A stretch of 64,000 bases of DNA from an uncultured Parolsenella sp. (GTDB taxonomy: Bacteria > Actinomycetota > Coriobacteriia > Coriobacteriales > Atopobiaceae): assembly GCA_934668375.1 (NCBI GenBank), contig CAKUNF010000001.1, positions 153,691-217,690 of the forward strand, in the 5' to 3' direction. The notes under the pieces were generated by a model. The model was not told the origin of the DNA. It ran no database searches and was given only the letters and a program-made list of their open reading frames with translations. Made by a program: the position numbers and the translations under genes. This document shows, one piece after another, positions 33,775-42,719 of this stretch (within the stretch, counting starts at the first letter, position 1; the number at the start of each line of letters is the position of its first letter).

Positions 33775-35532
33775 CTAGCTGAACTGACTCTCGTAGAGCG
33801 AGGCGTAGAAGCCGCCGCGAGCGAGCAGCTCGGCGTGCGTGCCCGTCTCGACGATCTTGCCGTCCCTCATGGCGACGATGACGTCTGCGCCCACGATGGT
33901 CGACAGACGGTGCGCCACGATGAAGGACGTGCGCCCCTCCATGAGCCTCTCGAACGCCGCCTGCACCTTGGCCTCGGTGCGGGTGTCGATGTTGCTCGTG
34001 GCCTCGTCGAGGATGAGCATCGGGGCGTCTGCGAGCATGGCGCGGGCGATGCAGAGCAGCTGCCTCTGGCCTGCGGAGATGGAGGCCTCCTCGCCGTTGA
34101 GCAGCGTGTCGTAGCCGTGCGGGAGCCGCTCGATGAACTCGTCTGCGAACGCCGCGCGCGCGGCCTGCCTCACCTCGGCGTCGGTCGCCTCCGGGCGTCC
34201 CAGCCTGAGGTTCTCCCCCACCGTTGCGCTCTTGACCCAGGTCTCCTGGAGCACCATGCCGAAGCTCGCCCTCAGGCTCGCTCTCGTGACGTCGCGGATG
34301 TCGTGGCCGTCCACGGTGATGGAGCCGCAGTCCACGTCGTAGAAGCGCATGAGCAGGTTGATCATCGTCGTCTTGCCGCAGCCGGTGGGGCCAACGATGG
34401 CCGCGCGCATGCCCGGCCTCACATCGAGCGTGAAGTTGCGGATGAGCGGGCGGTCGGCAGCGTAGGAGAAGCAGACGTCATCGAGTCTCACCGCTCCGCT
34501 GACTCGGGAAAGCTCGAGCGCATCGGGCCTGTCGGGCTGCTGCTCCGGCTCGTCAAGCAGCTCGAACAGGCGCGATGCGCAGGCAAAGGAGTTCTGGAGC
34601 TCCGTCACCACCTCTGAGATGTCGTTGAAGGGCTTCGTGTACTGGTTGGCGTAGCTGAGAAACGCGGTGAGGCCGCCCACGGTGAGCGAGCCCGAAATGG
34701 CCGCCAGGGCGCCAAAGATGCCGACGCCCGCGTAGACGAGCGAGTTCACGAACCTCGTTGTGGGGTTCACGAGCGACGAGTAGAACACGGCCTTGAAGCT
34801 TGACTCGCCGAGGCGCGCGTCGACGTCACGGAATCGCTCGCATGCCTCCCTCTGCCCATCGAACGTCTCGATGACTCCCCTGCCGCCCACGAGCTCCTCG
34901 ACGACGCCCGTGAGCTCGCCGCGTCGCACGGACTGGTCGTGGAAGTAGGCAAATCCTCGCTGCGCGATGAACTTTGCCATAAAGATGGAGACGGGTGTCA
35001 CGCAGACGACGACGAGCGTCACGCCCGCGTTGAGCCTGAACATGAACGCGAGCGTGAGGACGATGGTGAGCACGCCGCTGAACAGTTGCTGGAACGTCAT
35101 GGTGAGGCCGTTGGAGAACTGCTCGACGTCCGTCACGACGCGGTTCACGATGTCTCCATGGCGATGCGAGTCGATGTAGGAGATGGGGAGCACCTGAAGC
35201 TTCGCGAAGGCCTTCTGGCGCATCTCCCTCACGATCGAGATGGCGATGCGGTTTGTGAGCGCCGTGAGCAGCCATTGCGAGGCGACCGTCGCGAGAACGG
35301 CCGCGGCGAGCACCCTGAGGTTTGCGACGAGTGCGGTGATGTCCGCGTCTCCCGCCGACACGACGCAGTCGACGGCGCGCCCCGAGTAGACGGGGACAAG
35401 CAGCGTCGAGACGACGACGATGCCGGCGAGCACGAGCGAGCCGATGATCCCCGGGATATGGGTGCCGAGTTGCTTGACGGTCCTTGCGACGGTGCCGCGG
35501 GGCACGGACGTGTTGGCTGACTCCCTACTCAT
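33775..35532 (-). CDS. ABC exporter half-transporter, canonical-ATPase subunit
   Basis: A 585-residue fused TMD-NBD protein. Six membrane helices are followed by a nucleotide-binding domain with Walker A GPTGCGKTT, Walker B ILDEATSN with the catalytic Glu, and H-loop IVAHRLS. Its signature is ISAGQ instead of LSGGQ. This combination is that of the TM288/BmrD-like partner in heterodimeric exporters. The start ATG at 35532 lies inside the end of the upstream subunit (8-base overlap) after AGGAGG. Substrate is probably a drug, lipid or peptide; unknown. Confidence 0.9.
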   Translation of the reverse strand: MSRESANTSVPRGTVARTVKQLGTHIPGIIGSLVLAGIVVVSTLLVPVYSGRAVDCVVSAGDADITALVANLRVLAAAVLATVASQWLLTALTNRIAISIVREMRQKAFAKLQVLPISYIDSHRHGDIVNRVVTDVEQFSNGLTMTFQQLFSGVLTIVLTLAFMFRLNAGVTLVVVCVTPVSIFMAKFIAQRGFAYFHDQSVRRGELTGVVEELVGGRGVIETFDGQREACERFRDVDARLGESSFKAVFYSSLVNPTTRFVNSLVYAGVGIFGALAAISGSLTVGGLTAFLSYANQYTKPFNDISEVVTELQNSFACASRLFELLDEPEQQPDRPDALELSRVSGAVRLDDVCFSYAADRPLIRNFTLDVRPGMRAAIVGPTGCGKTTMINLLMRFYDVDCGSITVDGHDIRDVTRASLRASFGMVLQETWVKSATVGENLRLGRPEATDAEVRQAARAAFADEFIERLPHGYDTLLNGEEASISAGQRQLLCIARAMLADAPMLILDEATSNIDTRTEAKVQAAFERLMEGRTSFIVAHRLSTIVGADVIVAMRDGKIVETGTHAELLARGGFYASLYESQFS

Positions 35533-37249
35533 GGCCCACCTCCTGACCCTCGAGCTGTGACGCGCAAATCTCCTCGTAGACGCCGCAGGTCCTCCTGAGC
35601 TCGTCGTGGGTTCCCTGGCCCACGACGCGGCCGGCATCGAGCACGAGTATGAGGTCCGCATGGCGTATGGCCGAGATGCGCTGCGAGATGACGACCTGGG
35701 TGACGCCGGGGAACTCCGAGGCGAGCGCGTGGCGCAGGTGCGCGTCCGTCGCGAGGTCGAGCGCGGAGCTTGCGTCATCGAGCACGAGGATGCGCGGATC
35801 TCTCGCGAGCGTCCGCGCGATGGAGATGCGCTGGCGCTGGCCGCCCGAGAGGTTCCTGCCCAGCTGCTCGACCGTGCCAGACAGCCCTTCCTTTGCCTTG
35901 ACCACGTCTGAGGCTTGGGCGGCGTCGATGGCGTGCTCGAGCTGCTCCTGCGTGGCATCTGCCGCGGCGAGCCTCATGTTGCTCTCGATGGTGCCCGAGA
36001 ACAGCCTCGGGCGCTGATCGACAAGGCTCACGAGCCTGTGTAGGCTCTCGATCGTGAGCGTGCGGACGTCGCGTCCGCCCACGAGCACGGTGCCGTCCGT
36101 GGCGTCGTAGAAGCGCATGAGAAGGCTCGCGAGCGTGGACTTTCCCGAGCCCGTGCCGCCGATGATGCCCACGACCTGCCCTGGCCCGGCGGCAAAGCTC
36201 ACGTGGGAGAGCGAGGGCGCCGCGCTTCCCGGGTAGCTGAACGTGACGTCCCTGAACTCGATCGAGCCGGGCAGCCCGTCGGCGCCCGTCGTGCCGTCCG
36301 CCATGGTTGGCTTGCGGTCGAAGACCTCGTTCACGCGGCGGGCGCACGCCTCGGCCTTCGAGAGGGTGTTCACGAGGTTCGCGAGCTTGAGCAGCTCCAC
36401 GAGCATCTGGCTCATGTAGTTGACGAGGGCCACGAGCGCGCCTTGCGTGAGCGCGCCCGCCTGGATGCTCACGCCGCCGACGTAGAGCACCACGACGAGC
36501 CCCAGGTTCACGGCGGCGTAGGTGAGCGGGTTCATGAGGCCGGAGACGTCGCCCACGCGTACCTGGCGCCGCCAGAGGTCGTCGAGACGCTCGTCGAACT
36601 CCTCGCATTCGGCCTTCTCGCGTCCAAAGGCGCGAAGCACGCGGACGCCCTCGAGCTGCTCGGTCGTGGAGAGCAGGACGCCGTCGAGGCCCCGTTGGAC
36701 CTCTCGATAACCGCGGATGGCCACGCGCATGACGAGCCACACGAGCAGGAACACGAGGGCGGACGCGATGACGAACAGCGCGCCCTCCGCTCCGTCCACG
36801 AGGTAGGCGGCGCCGATGGAGCCGAGAATGGCGATGGGGCAGCGAAGGACGAGACGGAAGAACAGGTTCACGCCGTCTTGGACCTGGTTCGTGTCGTTCG
36901 TGAGACGCGTGATGAGCGTCGAGGCACCCAGCACGTCGACGTCTGCGCGCGAGAGGGCCATGACGTGCGAGAAGAGGTCGTCTCGCAGTGCCGTGCCAAA
37001 CCCGGCGCCGAGCTTTGCGGAGAAGTACTGCGCCGCGACCGCGCAGACCCATCCCACGACTCCCATGCCAATGAGCAGGGCCGCGCAGAGCATGACGTGG
37101 TGCGTGTCGCCGTTTGCTATGCCCTCGTCGACGACGCTTGCCATGACGAGTGGCACGAGTATCTGGAACGCGGCCTCGAGGCACTTGAACAGGGGCGCAA
37201 GCGCGCACTCCTTGCCGTACCCCCTGAGGTATCTGACGAGCTTGAGCAT
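35525..37249 (-). CDS. ABC exporter half-transporter, degenerate-ATPase subunit
   Basis: A 574-residue TMD-NBD partner of the gene that follows it. Walker A GGTGSGKS is near residue 362 and the signature is canonical LSGGQ. The Walker B reads LVLDDASSALD, with Asp replacing the catalytic Glu, and the H-loop is ISQRIS, with Gln replacing His near residue 518. These are the known marks of the non-catalytic site in asymmetric exporters such as TM287/288 or BmrCD. It starts 33 bases after the tRNA-Pro terminator, leaving little room for its own promoter. Confidence 0.9.
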   Translation of the reverse strand: MLKLVRYLRGYGKECALAPLFKCLEAAFQILVPLVMASVVDEGIANGDTHHVMLCAALLIGMGVVGWVCAVAAQYFSAKLGAGFGTALRDDLFSHVMALSRADVDVLGASTLITRLTNDTNQVQDGVNLFFRLVLRCPIAILGSIGAAYLVDGAEGALFVIASALVFLLVWLVMRVAIRGYREVQRGLDGVLLSTTEQLEGVRVLRAFGREKAECEEFDERLDDLWRRQVRVGDVSGLMNPLTYAAVNLGLVVVLYVGGVSIQAGALTQGALVALVNYMSQMLVELLKLANLVNTLSKAEACARRVNEVFDRKPTMADGTTGADGLPGSIEFRDVTFSYPGSAAPSLSHVSFAAGPGQVVGIIGGTGSGKSTLASLLMRFYDATDGTVLVGGRDVRTLTIESLHRLVSLVDQRPRLFSGTIESNMRLAAADATQEQLEHAIDAAQASDVVKAKEGLSGTVEQLGRNLSGGQRQRISIARTLARDPRILVLDDASSALDLATDAHLRHALASEFPGVTQVVISQRISAIRHADLILVLDAGRVVGQGTHDELRRTCGVYEEICASQLEGQEVGHE

Positions 37250-37281
37250 TACGGATGACCTTCCGATGATGCTTTGATAGC

Positions 37282-37310
37282 AAAAAAGCCTGGGACTTTC
37301 GCCCCAGGCT
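37282..37310 (-). terminator. Terminator after tRNA-Pro
   Basis: On the minus strand: AGCCTGGG, 7-base loop with one bulge, TCCCAGGCT, then six T. It ends the tRNA-Pro transcript. Confidence 0.88.
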
Positions 37311-37320
37311 CATCAAATTC

Positions 37321-37397
<77 letters not shown>

Positions 37398-37422
37398 CTG
37401 CCGCTCACTCGCAGCAGAAAAG

Positions 37423-37451
37423 AGAATAACAGCTACCTGGAATCCATGCAA
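37423..37451 (-). promoter_or_regulatory. tRNA-Pro promoter
   Basis: Minus strand: TTGCAT (37451-37446), 17 bases, TATTCT (37428-37423), about 26 bases before the mature tRNA 5' end. Confidence 0.7.
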
Positions 37452-37482
37452 GGACAAATTTCAATCAATTTGGAATTTGTCC
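37452..37482 (-). terminator. Hairpin after degV
   Basis: Perfect 9-bp arms GGACAAATT / AATTTGTCC with a 13-base loop, 20 bases past the degV stop and directly abutting the tRNA-Pro -35. It could end the degV transcript; the T run is weak (TTGC). Confidence 0.5.
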
Positions 37483-37502
37483 CATACTGCTGCGTTGAGC
37501 AG

Positions 37503-38447
37503 CTACTTTGTAGTGCGAACTCCCTTGACCTTCGTGATCTGCTTGTCGTGGCGACGGTCCTTGCCCCAGAAGCAGCAGGAGACCATGCCGGGCCCCACGT
37601 GAGAGCCGATGGTCGGACCAATCGTGGGCCTTGTCACGACGAGCTCCGGGTCGAACTCGTGGAGCTCGGAGGCGATGGCGTAGCCGTCATCGGGGGCGTC
37701 CGCGTCTCCAACGCAGCACACGTGGCCATAGGGCTCGAGCTCGCGCGTCTTCTCGAAGAAGTCAACGATCTTGCGAAGGCCCTTCTTGCGTCCGCGCGCC
37801 ACGCCGCGAATCCCGAGCGTGCCGTCGAGGTTGAAGTGAAGCAGGGCCTTGACGTCGAGCGCGTCGCCAAGGACAGCCACCCCCTTGGGAAGACGTCCGC
37901 CGCGATGGAGCGCATCGAGGTTGTCCACCATGAAGATGGTGTGCAGGTTGTAGCGCGCCTCCTCGGCCCAGCTCACGATCTGCTCGGCGTTGAGTCCGGC
38001 GTCCCTCTTTCTGCACGCCTCCTGGACGAGCAACGTGAGCGGCGTCGAGGCTACGAGCGTGTCGACGACGTAGATGCGCACCTCCTCGTCCGGGTGCTGC
38101 TCGCGCAGGCGCTCGAGTGACATCCGCGCGCCCTCGTAACCGCCCGACAGGCCGCTTGAGATGCAGAACATCACCGTGGGCACGCCGCTCTCGTAGGCCG
38201 CCTGGAAGGCCTCGTCGTACTCGAGCTGGGAGGGCTGGGAGGTCATGGGCATGGCACCATGGCGGATGGCGTCGTAGAACTCGTGGGCGCTCCTCGTCTG
38301 GAACAGGTCGTCGTCTCCGGAGAGTCCGCCGTCAGGCTTGCCAGCCTCCACGTAGTGAAACGGCAGGATGGTCACGTCGAGCTTTCGCGCCATCTCCGCG
38401 GTGAAGTCGCACGTGGAGTCGGCCATGATCTTGCAGATGGAACCCAA
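37503..38447 (-). CDS. degV: DegV family fatty-acid-binding protein
   Basis: A 314-residue two-domain DegV (FakB-like) protein. It opens with KIMADSTCDF, then TSQPSQLEYDEAF, CISSGLSGGYEGAR and DNLDALHRGGRLPKG. DegV/FakB proteins hold a fatty acid for phosphorylation by FakA. No fakA is in the window. It is the last gene of the DUF969-DUF979-pcp-degV run. Confidence 0.92.
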   Translation of the reverse strand: MGSICKIMADSTCDFTAEMARKLDVTILPFHYVEAGKPDGGLSGDDDLFQTRSAHEFYDAIRHGAMPMTSQPSQLEYDEAFQAAYESGVPTVMFCISSGLSGGYEGARMSLERLREQHPDEEVRIYVVDTLVASTPLTLLVQEACRKRDAGLNAEQIVSWAEEARYNLHTIFMVDNLDALHRGGRLPKGVAVLGDALDVKALLHFNLDGTLGIRGVARGRKKGLRKIVDFFEKTRELEPYGHVCCVGDADAPDDGYAIASELHEFDPELVVTRPTIGPTIGSHVGPGMVSCCFWGKDRRHDKQITKVKGVRTTK

Positions 38448-38493
38448 GGTTGTCTCCCCTCTCTCCGGTCTTTGCTGGCGGCCGGGTCGTTCG

Positions 38494-39141
38494 CTAGTGC
38501 GTGGTGCCGAGGTTGCCCGTGATGTCCTCGTCGTGGGTCACGATGGCGCCAATGGCGGCCTCGAGGGCCTTGGCCATGGTGGCAAGCGGCATCGTGGGCG
38601 TGTCGGCGGGCTTGCCCACGCCCTGCTCGCACGCGTACGGTACGTGGACGAAGCCGCCGCGGACGCCGGGGAACTTGCGGTCGAGCAGGTAGAGCACGTT
38701 GTACATGATGGAGTTGCACACGTAGGTGCCTGCCGTGTAGCTCATGTTGGCCGGGATGCCAGCCTCGCGGATGGCGGCCACCATGGCCTTCACGGGCAGC
38801 GTGGCAAAGTAGGCTGTCTCGCCATCGGCGCGCAGCGGCTCGTCAAAGGGCTGCTCGCCGTCGTTGTCGGGGATGCGGGCCTCCGCGAGGTTGATGGCGA
38901 CCTTTTCCACCGTCACGGACGCACGGCCGCCGGCCTGACCCACGCACAGCACGTAGTCGGGCCTCTCGCGCTCGATGGCCTGCTCGACCACCTTTGCGCT
39001 CCTCGTGAAGACCGTGGGGATCTCGAGCTTGACAACCTCGGTGCCGCAGATTTGCTCGGGCAGCAGCTTCACGGCCTCGAAGGCGGGGTTGACGGGCTCT
39101 CCGCCGAACGGGTCGAACCCAGTGACGAGAATCTTTGACAT
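38494..39141 (-). CDS. pcp: Pyroglutamyl-peptidase I
   Basis: A cysteine peptidase (C15) that removes N-terminal 5-oxoproline from peptides. The 215 residues keep the triad Glu79 (VTVEK), Cys142 (YVCNSIMY) and His166 (FVHVPY), with [11 protein letters not shown] at the N terminus. It follows two permease-like genes (DUF969, DUF979), suggesting uptake or export of 5-oxoproline or pyroglutamyl compounds. AAGGAG precedes the ATG. Confidence 0.95.
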   Translation of the reverse strand: MSKILVTGFDPFGGEPVNPAFEAVKLLPEQICGTEVVKLEIPTVFTRSAKVVEQAIERERPDYVLCVGQAGGRASVTVEKVAINLAEARIPDNDGEQPFDEPLRADGETAYFATLPVKAMVAAIREAGIPANMSYTAGTYVCNSIMYNVLYLLDRKFPGVRGGFVHVPYACEQGVGKPADTPTMPLATMAKALEAAIGAIVTHDEDITGNLGTTH

Positions 39142-39180
39142 GGCAGACTCCTTCTCACGTGCGTGCGTACGGGCACGCCT

Positions 39181-40134
39181 TTAGCAAAGAACAAGCAGGT
39201 AGATGATCTGGAACACGATCATGACAAGTGCGGGAAGCACCTGGTTCTTGATGACGCCCATGCGGTCTCTCATCTCGAGCATCGCCACGGGGACGATGTT
39301 GAAGTTGGCGGCCATGGGCGTGAGCAGCGTGCCACAGTAGCCACAGGTGAGAGCCACGATGCCCACGAGGTTGGGGTCGGCCCCCAGCGAGAGGACGAAC
39401 GGCGCGCCGATGCCGACGGTCATGACGGTGATGGCCGCGAACGCGTTGCCCATGACCATCGTGAACAGCATCATTCCCACGCAGAAGACGATGATTCCGA
39501 TCGTCATGTTGCCCGACGGGATCACGCCGCCCACGATCTGCGCGATGACGTCGCCCATGCCCACGGCCGTGAAGATGGCGCCGAGGCTCGCGAGCAGCAT
39601 GGGTAGCATGCACAGGGCTCCCATGGACGAGAGCATGCGCTCGGAGTCGTTGAGGAACACGAGGGGCTTGTTCTTGCGCGAGAAGCACGCGAGGATCGCG
39701 CAGGCCACCATGACGCCCACGCAGCAGCCCGTCAGTGCGCCGATCTCCTTCACAAGCGCGCCGATGATGGCGAAGACGCCGAGGCAGAGGGCGGGCACGA
39801 AGATCTTCATGCCGATGCCACGGTAGTTGGCCTCGACCTCCTCGGCGCTCGGGGCGTCGGCGTCGGAAGCCTTGCCCTTCTGCACCTGCTTGAGGAGGGC
39901 CGGGATGACCATGACGATGACGAGGACGCCGTCGATGGCCGCGGGAATCCAGCGGCCGAACGCGATGACCACGCCGAGGGCGCACCAGAACACGAAGGTG
40001 CCCACACGGGCGGGGTTGGTCTTGTCGCGCAGGTTGCGAACGCCCGCGTAGATGGACATGAGGCCCATGAGCACGTAGAAGACCTCGAGGAGCTTCGTGC
40101 CAAAGGTGATGGTGGGGTCGAGGAAGAACTCCAT
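39181..40134 (-). CDS. DUF979 membrane protein (putative 5-oxoproline transporter component)
   Basis: A 317-residue protein with about nine to ten membrane helices, including GNAFAAITVMTVGIGAPFVL and LVGIVALTCGYCGTLLTPMAANFN, which resemble H+/citrate-type permease motifs. DUF969 and DUF979 genes occur as pairs next to pcp or 5-oxoprolinase genes in many bacteria and have been proposed to transport 5-oxoproline; that role is inferred. ATG 40134 is two bases after the DUF969 stop. Confidence 0.85.
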   Translation of the reverse strand: MEFFLDPTITFGTKLLEVFYVLMGLMSIYAGVRNLRDKTNPARVGTFVFWCALGVVIAFGRWIPAAIDGVLVIVMVIPALLKQVQKGKASDADAPSAEEVEANYRGIGMKIFVPALCLGVFAIIGALVKEIGALTGCCVGVMVACAILACFSRKNKPLVFLNDSERMLSSMGALCMLPMLLASLGAIFTAVGMGDVIAQIVGGVIPSGNMTIGIIVFCVGMMLFTMVMGNAFAAITVMTVGIGAPFVLSLGADPNLVGIVALTCGYCGTLLTPMAANFNIVPVAMLEMRDRMGVIKNQVLPALVMIVFQIIYLLVLC

Positions 40135-40136
40135 GG

Positions 40137-40832
40137 CTAGGCCTCCTTCTTGGCGAACGCGCCCGGATAGTACGCGGCGCGCAGGCGCCTGTCCTTGACG
40201 ATGTAGTACACGGCGGCGACGCCGACGGCGACGATGGCGACGGGCACCTCGACGAGGGCCATGCGCAGGAGGTCGACCTCGTAGCCGAGCGTGTCCATCG
40301 TGGACTGGACGAGAAGCGCGCCCGAGGTGCCCACGAACAGCACCTGGCCGAAGAACCACGCGACGTTCTCCATGCCCGAGGCCATGCCCTTGAGCTCCTC
40401 GACGTAGTCGTCGTTGGGCTCGAGGCCTGCGGCCTCGATGGCGCCGATCGTCATCGGCATGATGACGGGGCGCACGAAGCCGGCGACGCCGCCAAAGCTC
40501 ACGTTGAACGCGGCGAACACGACGCGCATGAGGCCGTACAGGGCGATGATGAGGCCGGGCGTTGCGTTCTTGACCTTGCCGATGAGCTCGGCCGCTGCGG
40601 TCTTGAGGCCGTTGCGCTCGAGCGTGCCGGTCACGAGCACGACGATGATGAAGATGGCCATGCTGCGGTTCGAGACGAATGACGTCCCGAGCGTGGAGAG
40701 AAAGTCCACGGGCGAGATGCCGCCGATGAGGGCCGTGGCGACCGAGGCCACGGCGATGATGAGAATCGAGTCGAGCTTGAGGGCAAAGCCCACGATCACG
40801 ATCGCGATGCCCAGAAGTACGAGGTAGTTCAT
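40137..40832 (-). CDS. DUF969 membrane protein
   Basis: A 231-residue protein with about six membrane helices (MNYLVLLGIAIVIVGFALKL, SMAIFIIVVLVTG and others) and the conserved TLERNGLK and FNVSFGGVAGFVRPVI segments. It is paired with DUF979 and the two likely form one permease. First gene of the four-gene run ending in degV. AAAGGGA lies about 11 bases before the ATG. Confidence 0.85.
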   Translation of the reverse strand: MNYLVLLGIAIVIVGFALKLDSILIIAVASVATALIGGISPVDFLSTLGTSFVSNRSMAIFIIVVLVTGTLERNGLKTAAAELIGKVKNATPGLIIALYGLMRVVFAAFNVSFGGVAGFVRPVIMPMTIGAIEAAGLEPNDDYVEELKGMASGMENVAWFFGQVLFVGTSGALLVQSTMDTLGYEVDLLRMALVEVPVAIVAVGVAAVYYIVKDRRLRAAYYPGAFAKKEA

Positions 40833-40857
40833 GCTGGTTTGGTTCCCTTTCTGTTCG

Positions 40858-42702
40858 TTACCCTTCGAGGGTCTCCTCGAGCTCGAGCCACTCGGACTCG
40901 AGCCCGTCCAATGACTCCTTGGCGGCGTCCACGTCTGCCTGTGCCCTCTCGAGCGCCACGTAGTCCGTGGGGTCAACCTCCCCCATCGCCCGCTCGAGCT
41001 GCTCTATGCGGCCGCGCTGGGTCTCCATCTTGCGCTCGAGGCTCGCGACCTGCTTCTTGAGGCGCCACTCCTCGGAGCTCGAGAGGCCCGAGCCCGCGGC
41101 TTGCCCCTGGCCGGTTGCGGGCGCCTGGGCGCGCGCGGCGGATGCCGAGACGGGTGCCTTGGGTGCGGGGCCCTTGCCGGAGACGTTGCCGTCCCCATGG
41201 CGGTTGCCGATGAGCCCCAGGTACTCGTCGACGCCGCCGGGCACGTGGCGCAGCCTCCCGTCGATGAGCGCGTACTGGTCGTCCGTCACACGCTCCATGA
41301 GGTAGCGGTCGTGCGAGACGAGCAGAAGCGTTCCCGGCCAGGTGTCGAGCAGGTCCTCCATGACGGCGAGCATGTCGGTATCAAGGTCGTTGCCTGGCTC
41401 GTCGAGGATGAGCACGTTGGGCTCGTCGAGCAGCACGCACATGAGCGCGAGGCGCCTTGACTGGCCGCCGGAGAGGTCGGCGATAGGCGTGTCGAGCTCG
41501 CGCTTGTCGAACCCGAGGCTCTCGAGGAGCTTCGTGGGCGTGTACTCCTTGCCGCCGATGACGTAGCTCTTCTTGTAGGTGCCGAGAAGCTCGCGGACGC
41601 GCCAGTCGAGCTTGTCGGCGAGCAGGTCGATGTGCTGGGAGAGGATCCCGAGCCTCACGGACTTGCCGATCTTCACGCGGCCGCTCGTGGGTGCGAGCTT
41701 GCCGTCGAGCAGGCGCAGCAGCGTCGTCTTGCCCGCCCCGTTCTCGCCGAGGATGCCGTAGCGGTCTCCGGGACCGATGAGCCAGTCGAGGTGGTCGAGG
41801 ACCGTCCGGCCGTCATAGGAGACCGTGGCGCCCTTGAGCTCGAAGACCTGCTTGCCGAGCCTGCTCACGGCCAGGCGCTTGAGCTCGAGCGGGTTTCTCA
41901 TGGGCGGCACGTCTGCCACGAGCGCGCGGGCCGCCTCGATGCGGAACTTCGGCTTGCTCGAGCGCGCCTGGGCCCCGCGTGAGAGCCAGGCGAGCTCCTT
42001 GCGCAGGATGTTCTGTCGGCGCTCCTCGCTGGCCTGCGCCATGCGCTCGCGCTCGGCGCGCTGCTGGATGTAGGCGGAGTAGCCGCCCTCGAAGGGCTCG
42101 ACCACGCGGTCGTGGACCTCCCACATGCTCTCGCACGTCTCGTCCAAAAACCAGCGGTCGTGCGTGATGACGAGCATGGCGCCGCTCCCGCGCTGCCAGC
42201 GGTGGCGGAGGTGCCCCGCCAGCCAGGTGATGGCGCCCATGTCGAGGTGGTTCGTGGGCTCGTCGAGAAGCAGCACATCGTAGGTGCCGATGAGCAGCCT
42301 CGTGAGGTCAACGCGGCGGCGCTGCCCTCCGGAGAGCGTGCCCACCTTGGCGTTCCAGTCCACGTCGCCGATGAGCTCGGCGATGATGCGGCGCGTCTCG
42401 GGGTTCGAGGCCCACTCGTACTCGGGGATGTCGCCCACGACCTCGTGTCCCACGCTCTGCTCGTCATCGAGAGCGTCGGACTGGCCGAGCATGCCCACCG
42501 TGATGCCGCCCTTCCAGGTGATGGAGCCGCGGTCGGGCTCGAGCGTGTGCGCGACGAGCTGCAACAGCGTGGATTTGCCGTCGCCGTTCTTGCCCACGAT
42601 GCCGATGCGGTCACCCTCGTTCACGCCGATGGTGACGTCGTCCAAAACGGGCTTTCCCGGCCATTCGTGGCCGACATGCTCGCATCCTATGAGAATACCC
42701 AC
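40858..42702 (-). CDS. ABC-F family ATPase (duplicated ABC domains)
   Basis: A 614-residue soluble protein with two ATPase domains and no membrane segment: GKNGDGKST with LSGGQ, then GENGAGKTT with LSGGQ, joined by a charged linker. A C-terminal coiled coil (about 540-614) resembles Uup. ABC-F proteins act on the ribosome; Uup-like ones also influence DNA transactions. The GTG at 42702 with AAGGA five bases upstream is assigned. It follows nfo by 17 bases. Confidence 0.92.
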   Translation of the reverse strand: MGILIGCEHVGHEWPGKPVLDDVTIGVNEGDRIGIVGKNGDGKSTLLQLVAHTLEPDRGSITWKGGITVGMLGQSDALDDEQSVGHEVVGDIPEYEWASNPETRRIIAELIGDVDWNAKVGTLSGGQRRRVDLTRLLIGTYDVLLLDEPTNHLDMGAITWLAGHLRHRWQRGSGAMLVITHDRWFLDETCESMWEVHDRVVEPFEGGYSAYIQQRAERERMAQASEERRQNILRKELAWLSRGAQARSSKPKFRIEAARALVADVPPMRNPLELKRLAVSRLGKQVFELKGATVSYDGRTVLDHLDWLIGPGDRYGILGENGAGKTTLLRLLDGKLAPTSGRVKIGKSVRLGILSQHIDLLADKLDWRVRELLGTYKKSYVIGGKEYTPTKLLESLGFDKRELDTPIADLSGGQSRRLALMCVLLDEPNVLILDEPGNDLDTDMLAVMEDLLDTWPGTLLLVSHDRYLMERVTDDQYALIDGRLRHVPGGVDEYLGLIGNRHGDGNVSGKGPAPKAPVSASAARAQAPATGQGQAAGSGLSSSEEWRLKKQVASLERKMETQRGRIEQLERAMGEVDPTDYVALERAQADVDAAKESLDGLESEWLELEETLEG

Positions 42703-42719
42703 GTGATTCCTTGCCTTGT

